A stretch of DNA of 64,000 nucleotides from Streptomyces antarcticus (GCF_026627255.1 NZ_JAPNLM010000009.1:124001-188000), one strand, 5' to 3'. Counted from the first letter of the stretch, positions 34,194-43,491 are shown. Numbers and translations: made by a program. The notes: a model not told the origin generated them from the sequence alone.

Positions 34194-35903
34194 GTGACAA
34201 CGATCACCCCGAAACCAGGGAACCAGCCCGCCGCCGGCACCGGGGCCGGGCCCTCGCTTCGCGAGCGGCCCGCCGCGCCCGGTACGCTCACCGCCGTGTC
34301 CCACGCCGATCAGCCCAGAACCACCCAGAAGGACGCCCCGGCAGTGCCGCCGGGAGCGCCCCGGCCCGAGTCCGCCAGCCCGACGCCACTGGGCGAGCTG
34401 GCAGCGCTGCTGGGCCTGCCGGAACCGGCCGCCGCACAGATCACCGGCATCACCCACGACTCCCGTGCGGTACGCCCCGGAGACCTGTACGCGGCCCTGC
34501 CGGGCGCCCGAACCCACGGCGCCGACTTCGCCGCCCAGGCGGCCGGCCTCGGCGCGGCCGCCGTGCTGACCGACCCCGCGGGGGCGGAACGCGCCGCCGC
34601 GACCGGACTGCCCGTCCTGACCGCCGCGGACCCGCGCGGCCGGGTGGGCGAGCTGGCCGCGGCGATCTACGGACGGCCCGGCGAGGGCCTGCTCCAGATC
34701 GGCATCACCGGCACCTCCGGCAAGACCACCACGGCGTACCTCGTCGAAGGCGGCCTGCGCGCCGCGGGCCGCAGCACCGGGCTCGTCGGCACCGTCGAGA
34801 TGCGCATCGGGGACGAGCGGATCAAGTCCGAGCGGACCACCCCCGAGGCCACCGACCTCCAGGCCCTGTTCGCCGTCATGCGCGAGCGCGGGGTCGAGGC
34901 CGTCGCCATGGAGGTCTCCAGCCACGCCCTGGTGCTCGGGCGCGTGGACGGCTGCGTCTTCGACGTCGCCGTCTTCAACAACCTGAGCCCGGAGCACATG
35001 GAGTTCCACTCCGACATGGAGGACTACTTCCAGGCGAAGGCGCGGCTGTTCACCGCGCGCCGCGCCCGCCTCGGCGTGGTCAACCTCGACGACGAGTACG
35101 GCCGCCGCCTGGCCAAGGAGGCGGCGATCCCGGTCACCACCTTCTCCGCCGCCGGCGACCCGGCCGCCGACTGGCGTGCCGAGGACGTGGTGTTCGGGCC
35201 GGCCAGCTCCACCCTGACCCTGACCGGCCCCGCCGGACAGCGCGTCCGGGCCACCGCCCCGCTGCCCGGCCCGTTCAACGTCGCCAACACCGTCGCCGCG
35301 ATCGTCACCCTCGCCGCCGCCGGCCTCGACCCGCAGACCGCCGCCGACGGCGTCGCCGCGGTCCCCGGGGTCCCCGGCCGGCTGGAGCGGGTGGACGCGG
35401 GGCAGCCGTACCTCGCCGTCGTCGACTACGCGCACAAGACGGACGCCGTCGAATCCGTCCTGCGCGCGCTGCGCGAGGTCACCGAGGGCCGGCTGCACAT
35501 CGTGCTCGGCTGCGGCGGCGACCGCGACACCACCAAGCGCGGCCCCATGGGCGCCGCGGCCGCGCGGTACGCCGACACCGCCGTCCTGACCGCCGACAAC
35601 CCGCGCTCCGAGGACCCGCTCGCGATCCTCGCCGCGATGCTCGAAGGCGCCGTCTCCGTACCGCCCGCCGAGCGCGGCACCGTCCTGGTCGACGCCGACC
35701 GGGCCGCGGCCATCGCCGCCGCCGTCGCGCGCGCCGAGCCCGGCGACACCGTCGTGGTGGCGGGCAAGGGCCACGAGCAGGGCCAGGACACCGCGGGCAC
35801 CGTCCGCCCCTTCGACGACCGCACGGTGCTCCGCGCCGCGATCGAACGCCAGGCTGCGCAGAGCAGAGCAACGAACGCCCCCCAGGCCGAGGTGAACCAG
35901 TGA
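34194..35903 (+). CDS. murE: UDP-MurNAc-L-Ala-D-Glu:diaminopimelate ligase
   Basis: Adds diaminopimelate (LL-DAP in Streptomyces) as the third residue of the peptidoglycan stem peptide; cytoplasmic, ATP-dependent. Domains are visible as ITHDSRAVRPGDLYAALPG, the P-loop ITGTSGKTTTAYLV, EVSSHALVLGRV, the lysine-containing central region, and DNPRSEDPLAI, the DAP-recognition motif. From GTG 34194 the product is 569 residues. GTG 34296, 34 codons downstream, is an alternative: TACGCT (34283-34288) ends 7 nt before it, as in leaderless genes, and the 34 residues in between are not conserved-looking. The stop overlaps murF. Confidence 0.95.
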   Translation: MTTITPKPGNQPAAGTGAGPSLRERPAAPGTLTAVSHADQPRTTQKDAPAVPPGAPRPESASPTPLGELAALLGLPEPAAAQITGITHDSRAVRPGDLYAALPGARTHGADFAAQAAGLGAAAVLTDPAGAERAAATGLPVLTAADPRGRVGELAAAIYGRPGEGLLQIGITGTSGKTTTAYLVEGGLRAAGRSTGLVGTVEMRIGDERIKSERTTPEATDLQALFAVMRERGVEAVAMEVSSHALVLGRVDGCVFDVAVFNNLSPEHMEFHSDMEDYFQAKARLFTARRARLGVVNLDDEYGRRLAKEAAIPVTTFSAAGDPAADWRAEDVVFGPASSTLTLTGPAGQRVRATAPLPGPFNVANTVAAIVTLAAAGLDPQTAADGVAAVPGVPGRLERVDAGQPYLAVVDYAHKTDAVESVLRALREVTEGRLHIVLGCGGDRDTTKRGPMGAAAARYADTAVLTADNPRSEDPLAILAAMLEGAVSVPPAERGTVLVDADRAAAIAAAVARAEPGDTVVVAGKGHEQGQDTAGTVRPFDDRTVLRAAIERQAAQSRATNAPQAEVNQ

Positions 35904-37324
35904 TCGACCTCTCCCTCGCCGAGATCGCCGACATCACCGGCGGGCGGCCCCACGACATACCGGATCCGTCGGTGCGGATCAGCGGGCCCGTCGTCATCGA
36001 CTCCCGCCAGGTGGAGGCCGGCAGCCTCTTCGCCGCCTTCGACGGCGAGCACGTCGACGGCCACGACTACGCGGAGCGCGCGGTCGCCGCGGGCGCGGCG
36101 GCCGTCCTCGCCGCCCGGCCGGTCGGCGTGCCCGCCATCGTCGTGCCCGACGTGGAGAAGGCGCTCGGCGCCCTCGCGCGGGCCGTCGTCGAACGCCTCG
36201 GCACCGACGTGGTGGCCCTGACGGGCTCCGCCGGCAAGACGTCCACCAAGGACCTCATCGCCCAGGTGCTCCAGGCCCACGCGCCCACGGTGTGGACGCC
36301 CGGCTCCCTCAACAACGAGATCGGCCTGCCGCTCACCGCCCTGAAGGCCACCGCGGAGACCCGGCACCTGGTGCTGGAGATGGGGGCCCGGGGGATCGGC
36401 CACATCGCGTACCTCACCGGCCTGACCCCGCCGCGCATCGGGCTCGTCCTGAACGTCGGCACCGCCCACATCGGCGAGTTCGGCGGCCGCGAGCAGATCG
36501 CGCAGGCCAAGGGCGAGCTGGTCGAGGCACTGCCGTCCGAGGCCGAGGGCGGCATCGCCGTCCTCAACGCCGACGACCCGCTCGTACGCCCCATGTCCGC
36601 CCGCACCAAGGCCCGTACGGTCCTCTTCGGCGAGGCCGGGGACGCCGACGTACGGGCCACCGACGTGCGCATGACGGCCGCGGGACAGCCCTCCTTCACA
36701 CTCCACACACCCACCGGGTGCGGCGAAGTGACCTTGCGGCTGTACGGTGAGCACCACGTGTCGAACGCGCTCGCCGCGGCCGCCGTCGCCCATGTACTGG
36801 GCATGTCCGTCGAGGAGATCGCCACCGCGCTCTCCGGGGCGGGCACCTTGTCCCGGTGGCGGATGGAGGTCACCGAGCGGGCGGACGGCGTGACGATCGT
36901 CAACGACGCCTACAACGCGAACCCGGAGTCCATGCGGGCCGCTCTGCGCGCACTTGCCGCGATGGGCGGCTCCGCGCGGGCGAACGGGGGACGCACGTGG
37001 GCGGTGCTCGGCCCCATGGCCGAGCTCGGTGACGCATCGCTCGCCGAACACGACGCGGTGGGACGGCTTGCCGTCCGGCTCAACGTGAGCAAGCTCGTCG
37101 CAGTCGGGGGCAGGGAAGCGTCCTGGTTGCAACTGGGCGCATATAACGAGGGTTCGTGGGGTGAGGAGTCGGTGGTCGTGTCCGACGCGCAGGCGGCGGT
37201 CGACCTGTTGCGCAGTGAGCTGCGCCCGGGTGACGTCGTGCTGGTGAAGGCTTCGAGGTCGATCGGTCTGGAGCGGGTCGCGCAGGCATTGCTGGAGCGC
37301 GAGGGCGAGGTCGCCGACCGATGA
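35900..37324 (+). CDS. murF: UDP-MurNAc-tripeptide:D-Ala-D-Ala ligase
   Basis: Adds the D-Ala-D-Ala dipeptide to complete the UDP-MurNAc-pentapeptide. The 474-residue Mur ligase has ISGPVVIDSRQVEAGSLF in domain 1, the P-loop LTGSAGKTSTKDLI, NNEIGLPLT, EMGARGIGHI, and NDAYNANPESM in the C-terminal domain. GTG 35900 overlaps the murE stop (GTGA), and the stop overlaps the mraY ATG (ATGA). Supplies the MraY substrate. D-Ala-D-Ala ligase (ddl) is not in the window. Confidence 0.97.
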   Translation: MIDLSLAEIADITGGRPHDIPDPSVRISGPVVIDSRQVEAGSLFAAFDGEHVDGHDYAERAVAAGAAAVLAARPVGVPAIVVPDVEKALGALARAVVERLGTDVVALTGSAGKTSTKDLIAQVLQAHAPTVWTPGSLNNEIGLPLTALKATAETRHLVLEMGARGIGHIAYLTGLTPPRIGLVLNVGTAHIGEFGGREQIAQAKGELVEALPSEAEGGIAVLNADDPLVRPMSARTKARTVLFGEAGDADVRATDVRMTAAGQPSFTLHTPTGCGEVTLRLYGEHHVSNALAAAAVAHVLGMSVEEIATALSGAGTLSRWRMEVTERADGVTIVNDAYNANPESMRAALRALAAMGGSARANGGRTWAVLGPMAELGDASLAEHDAVGRLAVRLNVSKLVAVGGREASWLQLGAYNEGSWGEESVVVSDAQAAVDLLRSELRPGDVVLVKASRSIGLERVAQALLEREGEVADR

Positions 37325-38391
37325 GGCAGATCCTGTTCGCCGGAGTCATCGGCCTGTTCCTGACGCTCGTCGGCACCCCGTTGCTGATCAAGCTGCTGGC
37401 CCGCAAGGGCTACGGCCAGTTCATCCGCGACGACGGCCCGCGCGGCCACGCCGGGAAGAAGGGCACGCCCACCATGGGCGGCATCTCCTTCATCCTGGCG
37501 ACGCTCATCGCGTACGCCCTGACGAAGGTCATCACCGGCGAGCCGGTGAGCCTCTCGGGCCTGCTCGTGCTGTTCCTGATGGCGGGCATGGGCGTCGTCG
37601 GCTACCTCGACGACTACATCAAGATCGTCAAGCGGCGGTCGCTCGGCCTGCGGGCCAAGGCGAAGATGTCCGGGCAGCTGATCGTCGGCATCGCGTTCGC
37701 GGTGCTCGCGCTCCAGTTCAAGGACTCGCGCGGGCTCACCCCGGCCTCCGACAGGCTGTCGTTCGTCACGGACTTCGGCTGGTCGATCGGCCCGGTGCTG
37801 TTCGTGGTCTGGGCCCTGTTCATGATCCTGGCGATGTCCAACGGCGTGAACCTGACCGACGGTCTGGACGGCCTGGCCACCGGCGCCGCCGTGATGGTCT
37901 TCGGCGCCTACACCTTCATCGGCGTCTGGCAGTACCAGGAGTCCTGCGCCAACGCGCAGACCCTGCCCTACCCGAACGCCTGCTTCGAGGTCCGGGATCC
38001 CCTCGACCTGGCCGTCGTCGCCTCCGCCCTGATGGGCGCCTGCTTCGGCTTCCTGTGGTGGAACACCTCGCCCGCGAAGATCTTCATGGGCGACACCGGC
38101 TCGCTTGCCCTCGGCGGCGCGCTCGCCGGTCTCGCGATCTGCTCCCGCACCGAGTTCCTGATGGCGCTCCTCGGCGGTCTCTTCGTCCTCATCACCATGT
38201 CGGTCGTCATCCAGGTCGGCTCCTTCAAGCTGACCGGCAAGCGCGTCTTCCGGATGGCACCGCTGCAGCACCACTTCGAACTCAAGGGGTGGTCCGAAGT
38301 CCTTGTGGTGGTCCGCTTCTGGATCATCCAGGGCATGTGCGTGATCGTGGGTCTCGGTCTCTTCTACGCGGGATGGGCAGCGGACAAGTGA
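37321..38391 (+). CDS. mraY: Phospho-N-acetylmuramoyl-pentapeptide transferase
   Basis: Transfers phospho-MurNAc-pentapeptide to undecaprenyl phosphate, making lipid I; an integral membrane enzyme of about ten segments. The 356 residues include PTMGGISF, YLDDYIKIVKRRSLGL with the Asp pair, NLTDGLDGLATG, FMGDTGSLALGG and PLQHHFELKGW, all conserved. Translation is coupled to murF through ATGA and to murD through GTGA. It is a target of tunicamycin and related nucleoside inhibitors. Confidence 0.97.
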   Translation: MRQILFAGVIGLFLTLVGTPLLIKLLARKGYGQFIRDDGPRGHAGKKGTPTMGGISFILATLIAYALTKVITGEPVSLSGLLVLFLMAGMGVVGYLDDYIKIVKRRSLGLRAKAKMSGQLIVGIAFAVLALQFKDSRGLTPASDRLSFVTDFGWSIGPVLFVVWALFMILAMSNGVNLTDGLDGLATGAAVMVFGAYTFIGVWQYQESCANAQTLPYPNACFEVRDPLDLAVVASALMGACFGFLWWNTSPAKIFMGDTGSLALGGALAGLAICSRTEFLMALLGGLFVLITMSVVIQVGSFKLTGKRVFRMAPLQHHFELKGWSEVLVVVRFWIIQGMCVIVGLGLFYAGWAADK

Positions 38392-39800
38392 CGTCCTGGC
38401 AGGGCAAGAACATCACCGTCGCCGGTCTCGGCGTGAGCGGCATCAGTGCCGCCCGCGCCCTGGCCGGCTTCGGCGCATCGGTGACCGTCGTCGACGGCGG
38501 CGACAACGAGGGCCACCGCGCCCGCGCCGCGGAGCTGGAGGCCGCCGGGATCGCGGTGCGCCTCGCGGACGCCGAGACCCTGCCCGAGGGGACCGACCTG
38601 GTCGTCACCTCGCCCGGCTGGAAGCCCGACAGCCCGCTCTTCGCGGCGGCCGCGAAGGCAGGCGTCGACGTCGTCGGCGACGTGGAGATCGCCTGGCAGC
38701 TGCGCGGCGAGAACGCCGCCCCCTGGCTCGCGATCACCGGGACCAACGGCAAGACCACCACGACCCAGATGCTGGCGTCGATCCTCAAGGCCGCCGGCCT
38801 GCGGACCGCGGCCGTCGGCAACATCGGCACCCCGATCATCGACGTGGTGCTCCAGGAGGGCGCGTACGACGTGCTCGCCGTCGAGCTCTCCAGCTACCAG
38901 CTGCACTGGGCGCCGTCGCTGCGCGCCCACTCCGCGGCCGTGCTCAACCTGGCCCCCGACCACCTCGACTGGCACGGCTCGATGGAGGCGTACGCCGCCG
39001 ACAAGGGCCGCATCTACGAGGGCAACACGGTCGCCTGCGTCTACAACGTCGCCGACCGGGCCACCGAGGACCTCGTGGTGCAGGCCGACGTCGAGGAGGG
39101 CTGCCGGGCGATCGGCTTCACCCTCGGCGCCCCCGGCCCCTCCATGCTCGGCGTGGTCGACGGCATCCTCATCGACCGGGCCTTCGTCGCCGACCGGCAC
39201 AAGAACGCCCAGGAGCTGGCGCAGGTCGAGGACGTCAACCCGCCCGCCCCGCACAACATCGCCAACGCCCTCGCCGCGGCCGCCCTGGCCCGCGCCTTCG
39301 GCGTCGAGCCGCGCGCGGTGCGCGACGGGCTGCGCAACTTCCGACCGGACGCCCACCGGGTCGCGTACGTGGACGAGGTCGCCTCCGTCACGTACATCGA
39401 CGACTCCAAGGCCACCAACACGCACGCCGCGGAGGCCTCCCTCGCGGCCTTCGAGCCGGTCGTGTGGATCGCCGGGGGCCTCGCCAAGGGCGCGACCTTC
39501 GACGAGCTCGTACGGAAGTCCGCGAAGCGGCTGCGCGCCGTCGTGCTGATCGGCGCCGACCGGGCGCTGATCGCCGAGGCGCTGGCGCGACACGCGCCCG
39601 AGGTCCCGGTCACCGACCTCGACCGGACCGACACTGGGGCGATGCTCGCGGCGGTGCGGGAGGCGGCCCGGCTCGCCGAGCCCGGCGACACGGTCCTGCT
39701 GGCGCCCGCCTGCGCGTCCATGGACATGTTCGCGAACTACAACAAGCGCGGGGACGCGTTCGCCGACGCGGTGCGCGAACTGGCCGCCGAGAGCGCCTAG
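38388..39800 (+). CDS. murD: UDP-MurNAc-L-alanine:D-glutamate ligase
   Basis: Adds D-glutamate to UDP-MurNAc-L-Ala in the cytoplasm. A 470-residue Mur ligase with the N-terminal NITVAGLGVSGISAARAL, P-loop ITGTNGKTTTTQML, ELSSYQLHW, LNLAPDHLDWHG, and DDSKATNTHAAEASL. GTG 38388 overlaps the mraY stop; ATG 38373, five codons upstream (MGSGQV), is an equally possible start. The gap to ftsW is 71 nt, the first break in the chain of overlaps. Confidence 0.95.
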   Translation: MTSWQGKNITVAGLGVSGISAARALAGFGASVTVVDGGDNEGHRARAAELEAAGIAVRLADAETLPEGTDLVVTSPGWKPDSPLFAAAAKAGVDVVGDVEIAWQLRGENAAPWLAITGTNGKTTTTQMLASILKAAGLRTAAVGNIGTPIIDVVLQEGAYDVLAVELSSYQLHWAPSLRAHSAAVLNLAPDHLDWHGSMEAYAADKGRIYEGNTVACVYNVADRATEDLVVQADVEEGCRAIGFTLGAPGPSMLGVVDGILIDRAFVADRHKNAQELAQVEDVNPPAPHNIANALAAAALARAFGVEPRAVRDGLRNFRPDAHRVAYVDEVASVTYIDDSKATNTHAAEASLAAFEPVVWIAGGLAKGATFDELVRKSAKRLRAVVLIGADRALIAEALARHAPEVPVTDLDRTDTGAMLAAVREAARLAEPGDTVLLAPACASMDMFANYNKRGDAFADAVRELAAESA

Positions 39801-39871
39801 GCCGAAGGCTCCGGCAGCGGGTTCCCTCCGGCCGGCTGCTCGCCCCGTACGAGTGGAGGGGAAGATCACAG

Positions 39872-41233
39872 ATGCCGGCCAAGCAGATGCTTCCGGGGCG
39901 GCGGCCGTCCGCCGCGAGGGCGCAGGGCCGCAAGCGCCCCGCGGTGCGTGTGAAGCGGCCCGCCGGGCGCGGGCCGCTGGCCCGGTTCCGGCGTACGCAG
40001 GAGCAGGTGCGCAAGGCCTGGGACCGTCCGCTCACCGCGTACTACCTGATTTTCGGCAGCTCGCTGCTCATCACCGTGCTCGGTCTCGTGATGGTCTACT
40101 CGGCCTCCATGATCAAGGCGCTGCAGCTCGGCCTCGGTGACGCCTACTTCTTCAAGAAGCAGTTCCTGGCCGCCCTGATCGGCGGCTGCCTGCTGCTCGC
40201 CGCCTCCCGGATGCCGGTCAAACTGCACCGGGCCCTGTCCTATCCGGTGCTCGCCGGCACGCTGTTCCTGATGGCCCTGGTCCAGGTTCCCGGGATAGGG
40301 GTGTCGATCAACGGCAACCAGAATTGGATCTCCCTTGGCGGTCCGTTCATGTTGCAGCCCAGTGAGTTCGGCAAGCTGGCACTGATCCTGTGGGGCGCCG
40401 ACCTGCTCGCGCGCAAGGGCGACAAGAACCTGCTGAGCCAGTGGAAGCACCTGCTGGTGCCGCTGGTCCCGGTGGCGTTCCTGCTGCTCGGACTGATCAT
40501 GCTCGGCGGCGACATGGGCACCGCGATGATCCTCGGGGCGATCCTGTTCGGCCTGCTGTGGCTCGCGGGCGCCCCGACGCGGCTGTTCGTGGGGGTGCTG
40601 GCGTTCGCGGGTGTGATCGTCGCACTTCTGATCAAGACGAGCCCGCACCGGATGGACCGGATGGCGTGCCTCGGCGCGACAGAACCGGGCAAGAACGACC
40701 TTTGCTGGCAGGCCGTGCACGGGATCTACGCCCTCGCCTCGGGCGGCTGGTTCGGTTCCGGCCTGGGAGCCAGTGTGGAAAAATGGGGCCAACTACCCGA
40801 AGCCCACACCGACTTCATCTTCGCCATCACCGGGGAGGAACTGGGTCTGGCGGGGACGCTGTCGGTACTCGCCCTGTTCGCGGCCCTAGGCTATGCGGGT
40901 ATCCGCGTGGCCGGACGCACGGAGGACTCCTTCGTACGGTTTGCCGCGGGAGGCGTGACCACCTGGATCACGGCGCAAGCCGTGATCAACATCGGTGCGG
41001 TGCTCGGCCTGCTGCCGATCGCCGGAGTCCCGCTCCCGCTGTTCTCCTACGGGGGGTCGGCCCTGCTGCCGACGATGTTCGCGGTCGGACTGCTCATCGC
41101 CTTCGCGCGGGAGGAGCCGGCGGCACGCGCGGCCCTCGCGATGCGGCAGCCGAAAAGCGGCTGGAGGCGGACCGGGGTGAGATGGAAATCGATGAGACGG
41201 CGCGTCAAGAAGCGTCCGTCCGGAGAGCGGTGA
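39872..41233 (+). CDS. ftsW: Septal peptidoglycan glycosyltransferase FtsW
   Basis: A SEDS-family polymerase that links lipid II into glycan strands at the septum, paired with FtsI. The 453-residue protein has a long basic N-terminus (about 65 residues with RRPSAARAQGRKRPAVRVKR) and about ten membrane segments. Conserved blocks are LGLVMVYSAS, NGNQNWISLGGPFMLQPSEFGKL, GGDMGTAMILG, and PLPLFSYGGSALLPTM. ATG 39872 has GGAGGGG about 10 nt upstream. Streptomyces also encode RodA-type SEDS proteins elsewhere; the position between murD and murG identifies this one. Confidence 0.95.
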   Translation: MPAKQMLPGRRPSAARAQGRKRPAVRVKRPAGRGPLARFRRTQEQVRKAWDRPLTAYYLIFGSSLLITVLGLVMVYSASMIKALQLGLGDAYFFKKQFLAALIGGCLLLAASRMPVKLHRALSYPVLAGTLFLMALVQVPGIGVSINGNQNWISLGGPFMLQPSEFGKLALILWGADLLARKGDKNLLSQWKHLLVPLVPVAFLLLGLIMLGGDMGTAMILGAILFGLLWLAGAPTRLFVGVLAFAGVIVALLIKTSPHRMDRMACLGATEPGKNDLCWQAVHGIYALASGGWFGSGLGASVEKWGQLPEAHTDFIFAITGEELGLAGTLSVLALFAALGYAGIRVAGRTEDSFVRFAAGGVTTWITAQAVINIGAVLGLLPIAGVPLPLFSYGGSALLPTMFAVGLLIAFAREEPAARAALAMRQPKSGWRRTGVRWKSMRRRVKKRPSGER

Positions 41234-41239
41234 ATTTCG

Positions 41240-42334
41240 GTGCATGTCGTACTCGCCGGTGGGGGGACCGCCGGCCACATCGAGCCGGCGCTCGCCCTCG
41301 CGGACGCCCTGCGCAGGCAGGACCCTTCAGTGGGCATCACCGCCCTCGGCACGGAGCGCGGACTGGAAACCCGCCTGGTGCCGGAACGCGGCTACGAGCT
41401 GGGCCTGATCCCCGCCGTACCGCTGCCCCGCAAGCCCACCCCGGAGCTGATCACCGTCCCGGGACGGCTGCGCGGCACCATCAAGGCCGCGGAGGAGATC
41501 CTCATCCGCACCAAGGCCGACTGCGTCGTCGGCTTCGGCGGCTACGTGGCCCTGCCCGGCTACCTCGCGGCCAAGCGGCTCGGGGTGCCGATCATCGTCC
41601 ACGAGGCCAACGCCCGGCCCGGACTGGCCAACAAGATCGGCTCCCGGTACGCCCACGCCGTCGCGGTCTCCACCCCCGACAGCAAGCTGCGCGGCGCCCG
41701 CTACGTGGGCATCCCGCTGCGCCGCACGATCTCCACCCTCGACCGGGCCGCCGTACGCCCCGAGGCGCGCGCCGCGTTCGGCCTGGACCCCCACCTGCCG
41801 ACGCTGCTCGTCTCCGGCGGCTCGCAGGGCGCCCGCCGCCTCAACGAGGTGATCCAGGCGGTCGCCCCGACCCTCCAGCGCTCCGGGATCCAGATCCTGC
41901 ACGCGGTGGGCCCGAAGAACGAACTGCCGCGTGTCGACAACATGCCCGGGATGCCGCCTTATGTGCCGGTACCGTACGTGGACCGGATGGACCTCGCGTA
42001 CGCCGCCGCCGACATGATGCTGTGCCGCGCGGGTGCGATGACCGTCGCCGAACTGTCCGCCGTCGGGCTCCCGGCCGCCTACGTCCCGTTGCCGATCGGC
42101 AACGGCGAACAGCGGCTCAACGCCCAGCCGGTGGTCAAGGCCGGCGGCGGCCTGCTCGTGGACGACGCGGAGCTGACGCCCGAGTGGGTGCTCGGCCAGG
42201 TCCTCCCGGTGCTGTCCGACCCGCACCGCCTGTACGAGATGTCCCGCGCCGCCGGCGAGTTCGGCCGCCGGGACGCCGACGAGCTGCTGGTCGGCATGGT
42301 GTACGAGGCGATCGCGGCACACCGGGCCCGCTGA
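41240..42334 (+). CDS. murG: Lipid II synthase (GlcNAc transferase)
   Basis: Adds GlcNAc to lipid I on the inner membrane face, giving lipid II. The 364-residue GT28 enzyme has the N-terminal glycine loop VVLAGGGTAGHIEPAL, HEANARPGLANK, the second loop LVSGGSQGARRLNEV, and CRAGAMTVAELSAVGLPAAYVP for the UDP-GlcNAc site. GTG 41240 has GGAGAG about 12 nt upstream, overlapping the end of ftsW. Followed by ftsQ after 32 nt. Confidence 0.96.
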   Translation: MHVVLAGGGTAGHIEPALALADALRRQDPSVGITALGTERGLETRLVPERGYELGLIPAVPLPRKPTPELITVPGRLRGTIKAAEEILIRTKADCVVGFGGYVALPGYLAAKRLGVPIIVHEANARPGLANKIGSRYAHAVAVSTPDSKLRGARYVGIPLRRTISTLDRAAVRPEARAAFGLDPHLPTLLVSGGSQGARRLNEVIQAVAPTLQRSGIQILHAVGPKNELPRVDNMPGMPPYVPVPYVDRMDLAYAAADMMLCRAGAMTVAELSAVGLPAAYVPLPIGNGEQRLNAQPVVKAGGGLLVDDAELTPEWVLGQVLPVLSDPHRLYEMSRAAGEFGRRDADELLVGMVYEAIAAHRAR

Positions 42335-42366
42335 GGCGGGAACGCACAGACGCAGGAGGCACAGGA

Positions 42367-43212
42367 GTGGCCGGAGCGACGACCGCACAGCGCGGCACAC
42401 CGGGTTCTGGCGGGCCCTCCCGCAAGGGCCCCGGCGCTCCCGGGCGCCCTGGGCCCCCGAAGCCCGCCAAGTCGTCGAAGAGGTCCGGCCCGCGGGGCCC
42501 CGGCGTGCGCGTGCGCCGGGGCCCCGTACTGGCCTCCCTGGTGGCCGCGGTGCTCCTCGCCGGGGGCGTCACCTGGGTGCTCTACGGCTCCTCCTGGCTC
42601 CGCGTCGAGAAGGTCACCGCCGCCGGCACGGACGTGCTCACCCCCGAGCAGGTCCTGGCCGCGGCGGCGGTCCCGGTCGGCGCGCCCCTGGTGAGCGTGG
42701 ACACCGACGAGATCGAAAACCGTGTCAGGGGGCGCCTGTCCCGCATCGATTCGGTCGATGTCGTACGGGCCTGGCCGCACGGAATCGGACTGAAAGTGAC
42801 GGAACGCAAACCCGTCCTGCTCATCAAAAAGGGCGCCGACTTCGTGGAAGTGGACGCTTCGGGTGTGCGATTCGACACGGTTCCGAAAGCACCGGGGGGC
42901 GTTCCGGTGCTGGAATTGAACGCGGGAGGCTCTCCGAGCGCCCGCCGCTTCGACGAGGAGCGGCTGCTCCGCGAGGCCGTCCTCGTCGCCGGATCGCTCC
43001 CCGGGCCGGTCGCCAAGGAGACCTTGCAGGTCAAGGTGGGTTCCTACGATTCGGTCCTGCTGGAGCTGACCCGGGGGCGGACCGTGGCCTGGGGCAGCGG
43101 CGAACAGAGCGACGCGAAGGGGCGCGCGTTGACCGCTTTGCTGAAAGCCGCGCCCAAGGCCGATCACTTCGACGTGAGCGTCCCCACCGCCCCTGCGGTG
43201 TCCGGGAGTTGA
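42367..43212 (+). CDS. ftsQ: Cell division protein FtsQ
   Basis: Bitopic protein that recruits and joins FtsL and DivIC into the activator complex of septal synthesis. The 281 residues comprise a basic, Pro/Gly-rich N-terminus, one membrane segment at about 57-77 (VLASLVAAVLLAGGVTWVLYG), a POTRA domain (LRVEKVTAAGTDVLTPEQVLAA) and a beta domain ending near DHFDVSVPTA. GTG 42367 has GGAGG 7 nt upstream, the clearest ribosome site in this part of the cluster. It is the last gene before the separately regulated ftsZ. Confidence 0.94.
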   Translation: MAGATTAQRGTPGSGGPSRKGPGAPGRPGPPKPAKSSKRSGPRGPGVRVRRGPVLASLVAAVLLAGGVTWVLYGSSWLRVEKVTAAGTDVLTPEQVLAAAAVPVGAPLVSVDTDEIENRVRGRLSRIDSVDVVRAWPHGIGLKVTERKPVLLIKKGADFVEVDASGVRFDTVPKAPGGVPVLELNAGGSPSARRFDEERLLREAVLVAGSLPGPVAKETLQVKVGSYDSVLLELTRGRTVAWGSGEQSDAKGRALTALLKAAPKADHFDVSVPTAPAVSGS

Positions 43213-43302
43213 CGTCGGGTCCAACATCGACGCACCCTGGTTGGCCAGCGATACGGGTGATCACATAGGGTGAAAAGAAAAACGGGAGGTTCGGCGTGTT
43301 CG

Positions 43303-43332
43303 TTGAACACGCGCTACTTGTCGACTTAGTGT
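43303..43332 (+). promoter_or_regulatory. Probable ftsZ promoter
   Basis: TTGAAC (43303-43308) and TAGTGT (43327-43332) are 18 nt apart. A second candidate upstream is TTGGCC (43241-43246) with TAGGGT (43266-43271), at a poor 19-nt spacing. ftsZ of Streptomyces is known to have several promoters, one strongly raised in sporulating hyphae, and the 279-nt gap 43213-43491 has room for them. Confidence 0.5.
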
Positions 43333-43357
43333 CCTGTTCGGAAGAACCCAGGGAACA

Positions 43358-43465
43358 GACACACCCCTAACCCTAAACTTCAGGGTGAGGGTTCGGGTCG
43401 GCGCGTTAGAACCGTCCCTATTTCGGCATCAGTCGTCGCAACGCAGGCCCGCGAGGCGGCGACAC
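43358..43465. promoter_or_regulatory. ftsZ leader: hairpin and GACAC motifs
   Basis: CCCCTAACCCT (43364-43374) pairs with AGGGTGAGGGT (43382-43392) with one mismatch around a 7-nt loop. GACAC, the core of the WhiA binding motif, occurs at about 43358-43362 and 43461-43465. ftsZ is a known WhiA/WhiB and BldD target in Streptomyces. Which of these elements act here is inference. Confidence 0.4.
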
Positions 43466-43491
43466 GTAACTCGAGGCGAGAGGCCTTCGAC

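Noticed and set aside
43364..43376. CCCTAACCCTAA as telomere-type sequence
   Set aside because: Streptomyces telomeres are palindromic and unlike this. Only two units are present, and they form a hairpin with sequence just downstream in the ftsZ leader.
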